A DNA stretch of 64,000 nt. Origin: Actinobacteria bacterium HGW-Actinobacteria-1. Its GTDB lineage: Bacteria > Actinomycetota > Coriobacteriia > Anaerosomatales > Anaerosomataceae. Of the stretch, positions 50,959-59,787 are shown piece by piece. The translations under genes and the position numbers were made by a program. The notes below the pieces were generated by a model. That model worked only from the letters and a program-made list of their open reading frames with translations, ran no database searches and was not told the origin of the DNA. Numbering within the stretch: the first letter of the stretch is position 1; the number at the start of each line of letters is the position of its first letter. Location of the stretch: assembly GCA_002841355.1 (NCBI GenBank), contig PHFB01000001.1:62001-126000 (forward strand). The letters are read 5' to 3'.

Positions 50959-52113
50959 GTGAGCCTGTTCTCCGACGATGCGTCGGCTATTCACGATCCG
51001 TTCTTGCGGCGCGCGTTTACGCTTGCGCTGCGCGGTCGTGGTTCTGTGAGTCCCAATCCGATGGTGGGCTGTGTCGTCGTTCGCGAGGGTGTAGTCGTCG
51101 GTGAGGGCTACCATGAGCGAATCGGTGCCCCGCATGCCGAGGCTGTGGCGCTTGCTGCGGCGGGGGATCAGGCACGTGACGCAACAGTCTACGTGACCCT
51201 CGAGCCGTGCACCCACTACGGCCGCACGCCACCGTGTGCTCCCGCCCTGATCAAGGCCGGCGTGGCTCGCGTTGTCATTGGGATGCGCGACCCGAATCCG
51301 GATGTCTCCGGCGGCGGAGCGGCGCTTCTTGCCGAGGCCGGCATCCCTGTTGAGTTCGCATCGCATGAGGGACCCTTCGTGCGTCTCAATGAAGCATGGT
51401 TGCACCGCATCGCCACCGGGCGGGCATTCACGCGCGTGAAGGTGGCCCTGACGCTGGATGGTCGCCCGGCACTGTACGCGAGCCGACGCGCTCGCATCAC
51501 CGGGGCTGGCGGTGCCTCGGTCACGATGGATCTTCGTGCCGGTTCTACTGCGGTTGCCGTGGGTGCTGCCACTGTGAAGGTTGACGATCCCGTCCTCACG
51601 ACGCGTGACCCGGACGACCGGGCGGCTGTCCGTCAGCCGATACGGGTCGTTCTGTCTCGCACATCGGTGCCATCGCCCTCTGCGAGGATCTTCACCTCAG
51701 GCGGCTCACGTGTGCTGCTCGTCACGAGCGATGCCGCAAACACCACAGCGGTCCAGGCGGTGGAGTCTGCAGGAGCCGAGGTCATCCACTACCGGTACGC
51801 TGATGGCATTGCGGGTGCGCTCCACGCGCTGGCCGATCATGGGATTGATGACGTTCTGATCGAGGCGGGACCGACGATGGCGAGCGCTCTGTGGAGCGGA
51901 CGGCTCATCGAGGAGCTCATTGTCGTACAGGCTGGCGGGATGGGCGGAAACGCCGCACCGCCGCTGTATCTCGGGGGTCCTGACGCGGCTGCAGGTGACC
52001 TGGTGCCTTCGATGCGGGCTGTGGAAGCTGCGATACGAGGTGAGGACGCGATCACCGTGTGGCGTCCACGCAAGAAGACTGACGCCGTTCAAGAAGACGG
52101 AAGGAGTTCGTGA
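50959..52113 (+). CDS. ribD: Bifunctional riboflavin deaminase/reductase RibD
   Basis: This 384-residue enzyme catalyses the second and third steps of riboflavin synthesis. The N-terminal deaminase domain has the zinc site GAPHAEAVAL (about 56-65) and LEPCTHYGRTPPC (about 81-93). The C-terminal reductase domain begins near 155 (RVKVALTLDGR) and contains the NADPH-binding and IEAGPTMASAL region near 300. GTG 50959 lies 8 bases behind the GAAGGAAG site controlled by the riboswitch. It overlaps ribE by one base. Confidence 0.96.
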   Translation: MSLFSDDASAIHDPFLRRAFTLALRGRGSVSPNPMVGCVVVREGVVVGEGYHERIGAPHAEAVALAAAGDQARDATVYVTLEPCTHYGRTPPCAPALIKAGVARVVIGMRDPNPDVSGGGAALLAEAGIPVEFASHEGPFVRLNEAWLHRIATGRAFTRVKVALTLDGRPALYASRRARITGAGGASVTMDLRAGSTAVAVGAATVKVDDPVLTTRDPDDRAAVRQPIRVVLSRTSVPSPSARIFTSGGSRVLLVTSDAANTTAVQAVESAGAEVIHYRYADGIAGALHALADHGIDDVLIEAGPTMASALWSGRLIEELIVVQAGGMGGNAAPPLYLGGPDAAAGDLVPSMRAVEAAIRGEDAITVWRPRKKTDAVQEDGRSS

Positions 52114-52781
52114 TGTTCACCGGTCTCATCGAATGCGAAGGGATCATCACCCGTGCCGAGCGTGTGTCGGGCGGAATGCGGCTGGAGGTGTACGCTCCCG
52201 AGTTCGGCAGAGACATGGCGATCGGCGATTCCATCGCGGTAGACGGAGTCTGTCTCACCGTCGTCAAGTTCATCCGAGGCGCGTTCCTGACCGATGTGAG
52301 CGGCGAGACGCTGGAGCGCACAACGCTCGGCGCCCTTCGGCAAGGATCGAAGGTCAATCTCGAGCGCGCGCTGCGCCTCTCGGACCGTTTGGGCGGTCAC
52401 ATCGTCTCGGGCCACATCGATGGCGTCGGACGCATCGAGCTCAAGCAGCAGGCCGGCAAGTTCACGGTGTACCAGATTCAAGCGCCCGCTGAGGTCATGG
52501 CATACGTTATCGAGAAGGGTTCGATTGCTGTAGATGGCATCTCCCTGACCGTTGCGCGTGTCGGTGAGACCGGGTTCACGGTCGCGGTCATACCGCAGAC
52601 CGAGGAGACGACGACGCTCAAAGAGAAGCCGAATGGTGCCCCCGTGAACCTGGAGGCAGACATGCTCGGCAAGTACGTGAAACGCTTCGTCGCGCTGTAC
52701 GCGGGCGTCGATGACGACACACCGGCCGCAGGCAAGCGCGGACTTGGCGATATGCTTCGCGAGTTCACAGAGGGGCGGTAA
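52113..52781 (+). CDS. ribE: Riboflavin synthase alpha subunit
   Basis: This 222-residue trimeric enzyme dismutates two 6,7-dimethyl-8-ribityllumazines into riboflavin. Two lumazine-binding repeats are visible: MFTGLIECEG... with SIAVDGVCLTV (about 43-53), and GHIVSGHIDGVG (about 95-106) with SIAVDGISLTV (about 136-146). ATG 52113 overlaps the ribD stop; GTG 52110 would add one Met. GGAAGGAG lies upstream. Confidence 0.95.
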   Translation: MFTGLIECEGIITRAERVSGGMRLEVYAPEFGRDMAIGDSIAVDGVCLTVVKFIRGAFLTDVSGETLERTTLGALRQGSKVNLERALRLSDRLGGHIVSGHIDGVGRIELKQQAGKFTVYQIQAPAEVMAYVIEKGSIAVDGISLTVARVGETGFTVAVIPQTEETTTLKEKPNGAPVNLEADMLGKYVKRFVALYAGVDDDTPAAGKRGLGDMLREFTEGR

Positions 52782-52783
52782 CG

Positions 52784-53998
52784 ATGGCTGCACCGTTCGC
52801 CAGCATCGAGGAGGGTATCGAGGCGATACGCCAGGGTCGCATGTTGATCGTCGTCGACGATGAGGATCGCGAGAACGAAGGCGACTTCGTGATGGCTGCC
52901 GAGAAGGTCACTCCCGAGGCGATCAACTTCATGGCGCGCCATGGACGCGGACTCATCTGCCTTCCCATGTCGGGGGAGCGCCTGGATGCGCTGCGCATTC
53001 CACCGATGACCGGGAACAACACGTCAGCACAGGGAACCGCGTTCCATGTGTCGATCGGGGCCAAGGGCAGGATCACGACCGGCATCTCTGCAGCAGATCG
53101 TGCGGAGACCGTGCTCGCGGCGATCGATCCGGCATCCACGCCCGACGATATCGCGATGCCCGGGCATGTGTTCCCGCTTCGGGCGAAACCAGGCGGCGTG
53201 CTCGAGCGCGCGGGACACACCGAGGCAGCGGTCGACCTTGCCCGGCTCGCCGGGCTTGCTCCTGCCGGTGTCATCTGCGAGATCATGAACGAGGACGGCA
53301 CCATGGCACGACGTCCGCAGCTTGAGCAGGTCGCGGCAGAGCACGGCCTGCTGATGGTCACCGTTGCCGATCTCATCCGCTATCGGCGGCGCACCGAGCG
53401 CCTCGTGGAGCGCGTGGCGACCGTCCGAATGCCCACACGCCACGGTGAGTTCATCGCGCACGGCTACCGGTCGCTTGTGGATGACTCCACCCATGTCGCC
53501 CTTGTCGTCGGTGATGTTCGCGATGCGTCGGACGTTCTCGTCCGGGTGCATTCCGAGTGCCTTACCGGCGATGTCTTCCACTCGCTGCGTTGCGATTGCG
53601 GCGATCAACTCGAGGAAGCGATGCGCCTCGTCCAGGCCGAAGGCCGAGGTGTCGTGCTCTACATCGTCGGCCACGAGGGACGCGGCATCGGGCTTGAGAA
53701 CAAGCTCAAGGCGTACGAACTCCAGGAGCAGGGTGCTGACACCGTCGAGGCCAACGAGGCACTCGGGTTCCCTGCTGACCTGCGCGACTACGGTATCGGC
53801 GCACAGATCCTCGCGGACCTTGGACTGACGACGATGCGGCTGCTCACCAACAATCCGACTAAGATCGTCGGCCTTCAGGGCTACGGTCTCACGGTTACCG
53901 AACAGGTACCGCTGCAGGTCGGTTGCGGTACCGAGAACATCGACTATCTGCGCACGAAGAAGGAGAAGATGTCCCACCGGCTCGAACTGCCGGAGTAG
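52784..53998 (+). CDS. ribBA: Bifunctional DHBP synthase / GTP cyclohydrolase II
   Basis: This 404-residue fusion supplies both precursors of the lumazine. Residues 1-203 are DHBP synthase (VVDDEDRENEGDFVMAAE, about 18-35, with acidic metal ligands; RAGHTEAAVDLARLAG). Residues 208-404 are GTP cyclohydrolase II with the zinc Cys triad in CLTGDVFHSLRCDCGDQ (about 260-276) and the YIVGHEGRGIGLENK block. Key residues of both halves look intact, so both activities are expected. Confidence 0.95.
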   Translation: MAAPFASIEEGIEAIRQGRMLIVVDDEDRENEGDFVMAAEKVTPEAINFMARHGRGLICLPMSGERLDALRIPPMTGNNTSAQGTAFHVSIGAKGRITTGISAADRAETVLAAIDPASTPDDIAMPGHVFPLRAKPGGVLERAGHTEAAVDLARLAGLAPAGVICEIMNEDGTMARRPQLEQVAAEHGLLMVTVADLIRYRRRTERLVERVATVRMPTRHGEFIAHGYRSLVDDSTHVALVVGDVRDASDVLVRVHSECLTGDVFHSLRCDCGDQLEEAMRLVQAEGRGVVLYIVGHEGRGIGLENKLKAYELQEQGADTVEANEALGFPADLRDYGIGAQILADLGLTTMRLLTNNPTKIVGLQGYGLTVTEQVPLQVGCGTENIDYLRTKKEKMSHRLELPE

Positions 53999-54016
53999 GG
54001 ACGGGGAGGAGCTTAC

Positions 54017-54478
54017 ATGAGCGTCTTTGAAGGAAACATGATCGGAACGGGTCTTAAGGTCGGAATCGTCATTAGCCGATTCAACGAACTTCTCTCGTCT
54101 CGGCTGCTCTCGGGTGCCAATGACGCGCTCGCACGCCACGGTGTGAGCATGGACGATGTCGACGTCGCCTGGGTCCCCGGCGCGTTCGAGATTCCGCTTG
54201 TTGCCAAGCGGATGGCCGCTTCCGAGAAGTACGATGTCGTGCTCGCCCTCGGCGTCGTGATTCGCGGCGGCACCCCGCACTTCGAGTACGTCTCGGCCGA
54301 GGTCTCGAAGGGCGTTGCGGCCGCTTCGCTCGACACGGGTGTCCCGGTGATGTTCGGCGTGATCACCGCCGACAGCATCGAGCAAGCCGTGGAGCGTGCC
54401 GGCACGAAGTCGGGCAACAAGGGTTGGGATGCCGCGCTCGCAGGAATCGAGATGGCGAACCTGCTCCACGAGGTCTGA
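54017..54478 (+). CDS. ribH: 6,7-dimethyl-8-ribityllumazine synthase
   Basis: This 153-residue protein forms the icosahedral or pentameric lumazine synthase. [17 protein letters not shown] (about 18-34), [14 protein letters not shown] (about 54-67), [19 protein letters not shown] (about 83-101) with the catalytic His, and [20 protein letters not shown] are conserved. ATG 54017 follows GGGGAGGAG. It is the last gene of ribD-ribE-ribBA-ribH; a terminator follows at 20 bases. Confidence 0.96.
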   Translation: MSVFEGNMIGTGLKVGIVISRFNELLSSRLLSGANDALARHGVSMDDVDVAWVPGAFEIPLVAKRMAASEKYDVVLALGVVIRGGTPHFEYVSAEVSKGVAAASLDTGVPVMFGVITADSIEQAVERAGTKSGNKGWDAALAGIEMANLLHEV

Positions 54479-54497
54479 GAATCGCCCCAGGAAAGCC

Positions 54498-54536
54498 GAA
54501 AGGCCCGCAGCGCTGACGCGTTTCGGGCCTTTCTTC
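54498..54536 (+). terminator. Terminator of the riboflavin operon
   Basis: GAAAGGCCCG (54498-54507) and CGGGCCTTTC (54524-54533) form a perfect 10-bp stem followed by TTC. Confidence 0.88.
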
Positions 54537-54810
54537 TGGGCAATCCATTGGGTTCTCGCCACCCCGTGGCTGTCAACCGTGGACGTCCGTTCTTCCCTGC
54601 CGCTCGCTAGAGCGGGAGTACAACCTAGCAAAGCTCACAGCGCCGCACAAGCGACCCTGTGTTCGATTCGATGAACGGTCGCGCAAACGCGGTGTGAGGC
54701 ACCTCGTGCGCGGTGGAAGGTTGCTGCTTTCGACCACGCGGCGTATCCGCTAACCTGGACTAGCGAATGTTCCTACAACCGCGCCTACATCGACGAGGGA
54801 GAGCTGCTTG
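54537..54810. other. Non-coding stretch between ribH and the next gene
   Basis: With the terminator this gap is 332 bases. After the rib terminator I see no conserved RNA, tRNA or supported frame. CTCGCTAGAGCGGGAG (about 54602-54618) is a small imperfect palindrome. TAACCT (54751-54756) with TTCGAC 16 bp upstream is a weak promoter candidate for the gene at 54811. Nothing else stands out. Confidence 0.4.
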
Positions 54811-55524
54811 ATGCCCGATGATCCGAACGATCCTCGATCCGAACGACATGCAGTGCTCGACGTGTTCGGCCTCAAGCTTGAGGTCAGCAATCCTCGCCTT
54901 GCCGAGTTGCTCACGATGAACGCCAAAGAAGCGCTGACGACGGATCTACGAGAGCTCTCTCCGCGGAGTGAGGAACGCATGCGTGCCGAGGATATCGCCC
55001 AGGCGATGCCCGAGATGATGGTGTCGGCGCCGTCTCCGCACGACGATGACGTCGCCCGGATCCGCAAGGAGTTCCGAATGCGTGTGGCCGAAGCTGGTCA
55101 GGCGCTCGGTTTTGAGACCCGTCCGGACGGGCTATGGATCTCGCCGACCGGCGTGCGCATCCTAACGCGGACGGCAGAGCGACCACTCTCGCTCGCGGCA
55201 GCCACGCACTTCGTTGGCGAGATGAGCCTTATCCATCAGCAGCGCGAGGACGCCTCGGAGTGTGCCGTACTCTTCGTCGTCTGCGACCAGCAGACTGCCG
55301 ATGTCTTCAAAGTCGCGATCAGGCAGCGTCGCCTGTACAACGTCATGCGCACCGCCGGGATCGACAATCTTGAGGAGATGCGTGCGATGGTGCACGGTGG
55401 GACGCTCTCGCATCAGCAGGCCACGCTGCTGCTCGCCCCGGTCGCGAACATCGACGTGGGGGAGATGATGGCCGTGCTTCACGCGCAGTCCGCAGGTCCT
55501 GAGTTCCCCGTCGACGTACTGTAG
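54811..55524 (+). CDS. Hypothetical protein of unknown family
   Basis: This 237-residue soluble protein without signal peptide or membrane helices is not one I recognise. The N-terminal 90 residues are acidic and helical (VFGLKLEVSNPRLAELLTMN). Residues about 95-200 look alpha/beta, with FETRPDGLWISPTGVRILTR, hydrophobic strand CAVLFVVCDQ and a basic helix VAIRQRRLYNVMRTAGI. That layout would fit a nuclease-like or nucleotide-binding fold, but no catalytic motif is clear. ATG 54811 has GAGGGAGAG at 54795-54803; TTG 54808 is in frame. mnmA follows after three bases. Confidence 0.75.
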   Translation: MPDDPNDPRSERHAVLDVFGLKLEVSNPRLAELLTMNAKEALTTDLRELSPRSEERMRAEDIAQAMPEMMVSAPSPHDDDVARIRKEFRMRVAEAGQALGFETRPDGLWISPTGVRILTRTAERPLSLAAATHFVGEMSLIHQQREDASECAVLFVVCDQQTADVFKVAIRQRRLYNVMRTAGIDNLEEMRAMVHGGTLSHQQATLLLAPVANIDVGEMMAVLHAQSAGPEFPVDVL

Positions 55525-55527
55525 CGC

Positions 55528-56559
55528 ATGACCGATCCGCGCATCTGGATCGGGATGAGCGGCGGTGTGGACAGTTCGCTGTCTGCAGCCCTTCTCTTGG
55601 AGCAGGGATACGACTGCGTCGGCGTGACGATGGACTTGGGCAGAGGCGCACCAGATGCCGCGGTGGCCGATGCACGAGCTGTCTGTGACCATCTCGGGAT
55701 TCCTCACCGGGTGGTCGATCTCGCTCGTGAATTCAGTGAGCGTGTGGTCGCCGCGACAGCTGCAGCGTATGCCGGCGGTGCGACACCCAATCCGTGCGTG
55801 CTGTGCAACGATAGCGTGAAGTTCGGTGTTCTCCTGGACGAGGCCCGTGAGGACGGTGCTGCCCTCGGCACCGGGCACTACGCCCGAATCGCGCATACGC
55901 CACAGGGTCCGCTGCTTGCACGTGCTGCGGACGTCTCGAAGGACCAGACATACTTCCTGTATCGCCTCACCGGCGAGCGGCTTCGACATGTCGTGTTCCC
56001 ACTTGGCGGGCTCACGAAGTCACGCGTCCGGGAGATGGCTGCCGAACGCGGTCTGAGCGACAAGCACGGCGCGGAGAGCCAGGACGCGTGCTTCCTTGGC
56101 GCTGGAGGATACCCTGAGCTCGTTGCGGCGACACACCCGGAGGCGTGCGTCCCGGGCGATATCGTCGACACGAGCGGCAAGGTCCTCGGAGAGCACAACG
56201 GGCTGTGTCGCTACACGGTCGGCCAGCGTCGCGGCATCGGCATCGCAAGTGCGGAGCCGCTGTATGTACTTCGACTGGATGCGAAGACCGGCGCCGTCGT
56301 GGTGGGGCCGTACCGCGCGCTCGAGGTCGAGAGCATCGTGGTCGGCCAGGTCGTGTGGTCCGGAGATGTCGTCGAGGAGCAGGTCGACGTGATGGTGCGC
56401 TACAACGCCCCCGCGGTTCGCGCACGCGTGCAGATGCGCGATGAACATCTCCACGTGGAGTTGATGACTCCGCTAGTCGGTGTCGCGCCCGGACAATCGC
56501 TCGTATGCTACAACGGTGATGTCGTGCTCGGCGGAGGAATCATCGAGGAGGCGTCGTGA
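55528..56559 (+). CDS. mnmA: tRNA-specific 2-thiouridylase MnmA
   Basis: This 343-residue ATP-dependent enzyme thiolates the wobble uridine of tRNA Lys, Glu and Gln. The PP-loop SGGVDSS is at 11-17, catalytic C93 in NPCVLCN and C187 in SQDACFL match the Cys pair of the family, and GHYARI, KDQTYFLY and YTVGQRRGIGI are conserved. It is slightly shorter than the usual roughly 360 residues, mostly in the region just after the first strand. It overlaps the PHP gene by four bases. Confidence 0.95.
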   Translation: MTDPRIWIGMSGGVDSSLSAALLLEQGYDCVGVTMDLGRGAPDAAVADARAVCDHLGIPHRVVDLAREFSERVVAATAAAYAGGATPNPCVLCNDSVKFGVLLDEAREDGAALGTGHYARIAHTPQGPLLARAADVSKDQTYFLYRLTGERLRHVVFPLGGLTKSRVREMAAERGLSDKHGAESQDACFLGAGGYPELVAATHPEACVPGDIVDTSGKVLGEHNGLCRYTVGQRRGIGIASAEPLYVLRLDAKTGAVVVGPYRALEVESIVVGQVVWSGDVVEEQVDVMVRYNAPAVRARVQMRDEHLHVELMTPLVGVAPGQSLVCYNGDVVLGGGIIEEAS

Positions 56560-57371
56560 TCGACCTGCACGTCCATACCTGGCGCTGTCGTCACGCCGTG
56601 GGGACTGTTGCCGAGTACGTTGCCACCGCGGCCGAGCGAGGCATTGACACAATCGCTCTCACGGATCATCTGCCGCTCTCGCCGGAGCTGGTCGCTCGCG
56701 ATCCAGAGGTGGCCCGGTACGCAATGCCCGCCGACGAGCTGCCGGAGTACGTTGACGAGGTCATTGCCGCCCGCGAGTCGGCGCGTGCCATGGGCGGCCC
56801 CGAGGTGCTGCTCGGCATCGAGGCGGATGTCTACCCCGGCAACGAGGAGTTCGTACGAGCGCTGCTGTCAGAGCATCCTTTCGACGTCGTGCTTGGATCC
56901 GTGCATTTCGTGGATGGCTGGGCGTTTGACGACCCGGATCGCCGTGAGGGGTATGCGTCGTGGGATGTCCGAGCGCTTTGGGAGCGCTACTTCGGTGACC
57001 TGGTGTCTGCAGCGCGCAGCGGTCTCGCGGATGTGATCGGTCACGCGGACCTGGTGAAGAAGTTCGGATACGTGCCTGAAGGCGATCTTATGCCGCTCTT
57101 TCGTGAGGTGGCGGATGCGTTCGCCCAGGCAGGTGTTGCTGTTGAGGTGAATACCGCAGGACTGCGCAAGCCGTGTGCAGAGCTGTATCCGTCGGCACCA
57201 TTCCTGGTCGCGCTCAACCGCGCAGGAGTGCCGGTCACTATCGGGTCCGACGCGCACGCGCCGGTCGAAGTAGGCTCGGCGTATGAAGAGGCACGCGATG
57301 CTCTGAGAGACGCCGGATACCGTTCGCTTGTGGTGTTCCGGTCGCGACAGGCCGAGGAGGTACCGCTGTGA
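56556..57371 (+). CDS. PHP-domain phosphatase, histidinol-phosphatase (HisK/HisJ) type
   Basis: This 271-residue metal-dependent phosphoesterase has the PHP metal ligands DLHVHT (about 3-8), TDHLPL (about 37-42), GIEADVYPG (about 89-97), LGSVHFVDGW (about 113-122), VIGHADLVKKFG (about 163-174) and GSDAHAP (about 230-236). The set resembles HisJ-type histidinol phosphatases, but no his genes are nearby except the hisC-like gene at 39012, so another phosphorylated substrate is possible. GTG 56556 is coupled to mnmA, and the gene overlaps the Nif3-like gene by four bases. Confidence 0.87.
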   Translation: MIDLHVHTWRCRHAVGTVAEYVATAAERGIDTIALTDHLPLSPELVARDPEVARYAMPADELPEYVDEVIAARESARAMGGPEVLLGIEADVYPGNEEFVRALLSEHPFDVVLGSVHFVDGWAFDDPDRREGYASWDVRALWERYFGDLVSAARSGLADVIGHADLVKKFGYVPEGDLMPLFREVADAFAQAGVAVEVNTAGLRKPCAELYPSAPFLVALNRAGVPVTIGSDAHAPVEVGSAYEEARDALRDAGYRSLVVFRSRQAEEVPL

Positions 57372-58171
57372 GTCAAACGGCGATCACTGTGGGTCACGTG
57401 CTGCGTGCGCTCCTGGACGCATATCCCCTCGAATGGGCCGAATCGTGGGACGCCGTCGGACTGCGAATCGGCGATCCATCATGGGCCGTTCGAAGGGCCT
57501 TGGTCACCTTGGATGCCAACGCCTCGGCCGTTGATAGGGCGATCGAGGCAGGGTGCGACATGCTCGTCACGCATCACCCGCCGTTCCTCGAACCACTTGA
57601 CGATGTCACCCCCGCCAGCGATACGGGTGCGCTCGCACTTCGTGCTGCTCGTGCTGGTGTTGCAGTCGTCAGCATGCACACCAATCTGGACCGCTCGCCG
57701 GCAGGAGCGACGGTGCTGCCATCGATCCTGGGTCTCGACATCATCGAGCCTCTTGAGGCGCAGGTTGTCGGTTTGCCAGCGAACGTACGGATGGGTCGTC
57801 TGTGCAGCGTCCAGTTGACCTCGCTCACCGAATTCGCGACGCGTATCAGTGCGTCACTCGGAGTTCAACCGCGCGTGTGGGGAGACCCGGACAGCAAGGT
57901 CGAGTCTGTAGCCGTGGGCAACGGGTCGGTACGCTCTCTCATCGCCGCCTCGCGGTTGGCAGGAGCCGATGTCCTGCTCGGCGGCGAGGTGCGGTATCAT
58001 GACGCCCTGGACGCCGCAGCTTCTGGCCTTGCCATTATCGAAGCCGGGCACGATGCGACCGAGTGGCCAATGGTCGCCCTCCTGGCTGCCGTGGTGCGCA
58101 GCGTCCTTGGCGATAACGCCGTGATCGAAGAACCTGCCAGCGTAGGCTGGTGGACCGCGAAAGGGGAGTGA
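57368..58171 (+). CDS. Nif3-like dinuclear metal centre protein (GTP cyclohydrolase I type 2 family)
   Basis: This 267-residue protein of the YbgI/NIF3/DUF34 family has the N-terminal ALLDAYPLEWAESWDAVGL (about 13-31) and metal-binding THHPPF (about 67-72), SMHTNLD (about 101-107) and AGHDATEWPM (about 226-235) blocks. The family is ubiquitous, with no agreed reaction despite the cyclohydrolase name. In mycobacteria the same trio (Nif3, zinc-ribbon protein, RNase H) is conserved, as here. Confidence 0.9.
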   Translation: MSQTAITVGHVLRALLDAYPLEWAESWDAVGLRIGDPSWAVRRALVTLDANASAVDRAIEAGCDMLVTHHPPFLEPLDDVTPASDTGALALRAARAGVAVVSMHTNLDRSPAGATVLPSILGLDIIEPLEAQVVGLPANVRMGRLCSVQLTSLTEFATRISASLGVQPRVWGDPDSKVESVAVGNGSVRSLIAASRLAGADVLLGGEVRYHDALDAAASGLAIIEAGHDATEWPMVALLAAVVRSVLGDNAVIEEPASVGWWTAKGE

Positions 58172-58172
58172 C

Positions 58173-58898
58173 GTGGACCAGGCGACAGCGCTCGTAGCAC
58201 TGTCCGACAAGGATCTGGAGATCACCAGGGCCACAAAACGACTCGAGGAACTCCCCGAGAAGCAGGCTATCCTCGACCTTCGGCACAAGATGCGCGACAT
58301 CGAAGCCCTCTCGGCAAAAGCCGGGACGTATGTCGCTCAGCTTGAAGCTGTCCAACGTCGGATCGAGGACGAGATCGCCACGGTGAGTGCCAAGATCGCC
58401 TTGGAACAGACGAAGGTCGACTCGGGAGCTATTGGCAACCACAAGGAGCTCCAGAGCCTCTCCCGCGAGATCGATTCGCTGGCACGTCAGAAAGACAAGA
58501 AAGAGAACGAGCTCCTAGCGCAGATGGAGAAGCTTGAGGCTGGCAAGGCGCAGGCGGACAAGATAGCCGCAACCGTCGAGAAGGCCAAGGCGAAGGAAGC
58601 ACAGCTTATAGCGCAGTTCCAGAAGGTGGGTGGCGACTTGCAGCGTGAGATCGACACCCTCATGAAGCAGCGGGTGTCGCTCGCCAAGGTACTGGATGCC
58701 CCACTGCTGGAGCGCTACGAATCGCTGCGTGCCTCAAAACACGGGCTCGGCGTTGGCATCCTCAAGGGTTCGATGTGCAGCGCATGCCGTATCGATCTGC
58801 CATCCGAGCGCGTGATGGCGCTCAAAGACGGCGGTCCCATCGGTGAGTGTCCGTCGTGTCACCGCATGCTGGTGGTTCATCTGGGAGACCGTTCGTGA
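58173..58898 (+). CDS. Coiled-coil zinc-ribbon protein (PF02591 family)
   Basis: This 241-residue protein consists of a long antiparallel coiled coil (about 10-175, rich in Glu, Lys, Gln and Ala) followed by a C4 zinc ribbon: CSACRI (about 205-210) and GECPSCHRML (about 226-235). Similar proteins precede RNase H in actinobacteria (Rv2229c position). Nucleic acid binding is plausible but unproven. GTG 58173 follows AAGGGGAG. It overlaps rnhA by four bases. Confidence 0.88.
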   Translation: MDQATALVALSDKDLEITRATKRLEELPEKQAILDLRHKMRDIEALSAKAGTYVAQLEAVQRRIEDEIATVSAKIALEQTKVDSGAIGNHKELQSLSREIDSLARQKDKKENELLAQMEKLEAGKAQADKIAATVEKAKAKEAQLIAQFQKVGGDLQREIDTLMKQRVSLAKVLDAPLLERYESLRASKHGLGVGILKGSMCSACRIDLPSERVMALKDGGPIGECPSCHRMLVVHLGDRS

Positions 58899-59356
58899 CG
58901 GTGCGCGGGACGCTCTATACCGACGGTGGTTCGCGTGGCAATCCCGGACCTGCGGGAATCGGCATCGTGCTGCTGCGCGAGAGCGGCGATGTCTGCTGTG
59001 CTGGCGGGCGATTCCTTGGCGAGTGCACCAACAACGTCGCCGAATATGAAGCGCTTATCTGGGGGATCCAGACCGCCATCACGTGCGGCGTCACGGACCT
59101 GGTCGTGCGCGCAGACAGCGAACTCGTGGTGAAACAAATGCGAGGCGAGTACAAGGTCAAGCATCCTGGTCTGCAGCCGCTCCATGCTCGAGCGAAGGTC
59201 GCGGCGCGAGGACTTGCGAGCGTCCGATACGAACACGTGCGTCGGGAGCAGAACAAGCACGCCGACGAACTTGCAAACGCCGCGATGGACGCGCGCAGCG
59301 ACGTCGGCGATGTTCCGGTGGATGGTTCGGCCACCGATCAGGGAACCCTCTTCTAG
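58895..59356 (+). CDS. rnhA: Ribonuclease HI family protein
   Basis: This 153-residue nuclease degrades RNA in RNA-DNA hybrids. The catalytic acids D10 (YTDGGSRGNPGPAG), E50 (NNVAEYEAL), D74 (VRADSELVV) and D124 (KHADELAN) are all present. The form is the short type lacking the basic protrusion of E. coli RNase HI, like the N-terminal half of Rv2228c. GTG 58895 overlaps the zinc-ribbon stop; a longer frame from 58847 has no start signal. No CobC domain is fused; a CobC-like gene lies at 38304 instead. Confidence 0.93.
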   Translation: MTVRGTLYTDGGSRGNPGPAGIGIVLLRESGDVCCAGGRFLGECTNNVAEYEALIWGIQTAITCGVTDLVVRADSELVVKQMRGEYKVKHPGLQPLHARAKVAARGLASVRYEHVRREQNKHADELANAAMDARSDVGDVPVDGSATDQGTLF

Positions 59357-59373
59357 AGGAGGACATCATCATC

Positions 59374-59739
59374 ATGTACGAACTCAGCGTAAAGGATCAC
59401 TTCGACGCTGCGCATTCGCTGCGCGGCTATCCGGGCGAGTGCGCGAAGCTTCATGGCCATACGTGGGATATCGAAGTCACCGTGGAGGGCGAGACCCTTG
59501 ACGGTATCGAGATCCTCTACGACTTCAAGCAGTTGAAGGCCGATCTGGCGGCCGTGCTTAAGCCGCTCGACCACGGGTTCCTCAACGAGGTACCGCCCTT
59601 CGACGTGCTGAGCCCGACCGCAGAGAACATGGCGCGCGTGCTCTACGAGCTCCTCGAGAAGCGTGTGGGCGATGCCGTCCGCATCAAGGAAGTCACCGTC
59701 TGGGAGTCGCCGATCGCGCGGATCACGTACCGGCGTTAG
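59374..59739 (+). CDS. queD: 6-carboxytetrahydropterin synthase (QueD/PTPS family)
   Basis: This 121-residue enzyme converts dihydroneopterin triphosphate to 6-carboxy-tetrahydropterin in queuosine synthesis. Zinc ligands H14, H27 and H29 (HFDAAHSL, KLHGHTW), nucleophile C23 and catalytic DHGFLNE (about 64-70) with ESP near the end are present. ATG 59374 follows GAGGAGGA at 59356-59363. No queC or queE is adjacent, so the pathway role is likely but not proved by context. Confidence 0.92.
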   Translation: MYELSVKDHFDAAHSLRGYPGECAKLHGHTWDIEVTVEGETLDGIEILYDFKQLKADLAAVLKPLDHGFLNEVPPFDVLSPTAENMARVLYELLEKRVGDAVRIKEVTVWESPIARITYRR

Positions 59740-59756
59740 TCGAGCCGAGATACACG

Positions 59757-59779
59757 AAGGCGGCCATCATGGCCGCCTT
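59757..59779. terminator. Bidirectional hairpin between queD and the opposing RNA
   Basis: AAGGCGGCC-ATCAT-GGCCGCCTT is a perfect 9-bp stem. It lies 17 bases after queD on the + strand and 8 bases beyond the 3' end of the candidate - strand RNA. T-runs are poor on both sides, but the position suits both units. Confidence 0.65.
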
Positions 59780-59787
59780 GGAATACA

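Noticed and set aside
54655-54675. GTTCGATTC as a tRNA T-loop
   Set aside because: The flanking bases do not form a T-stem and no acceptor or anticodon arm can be built.
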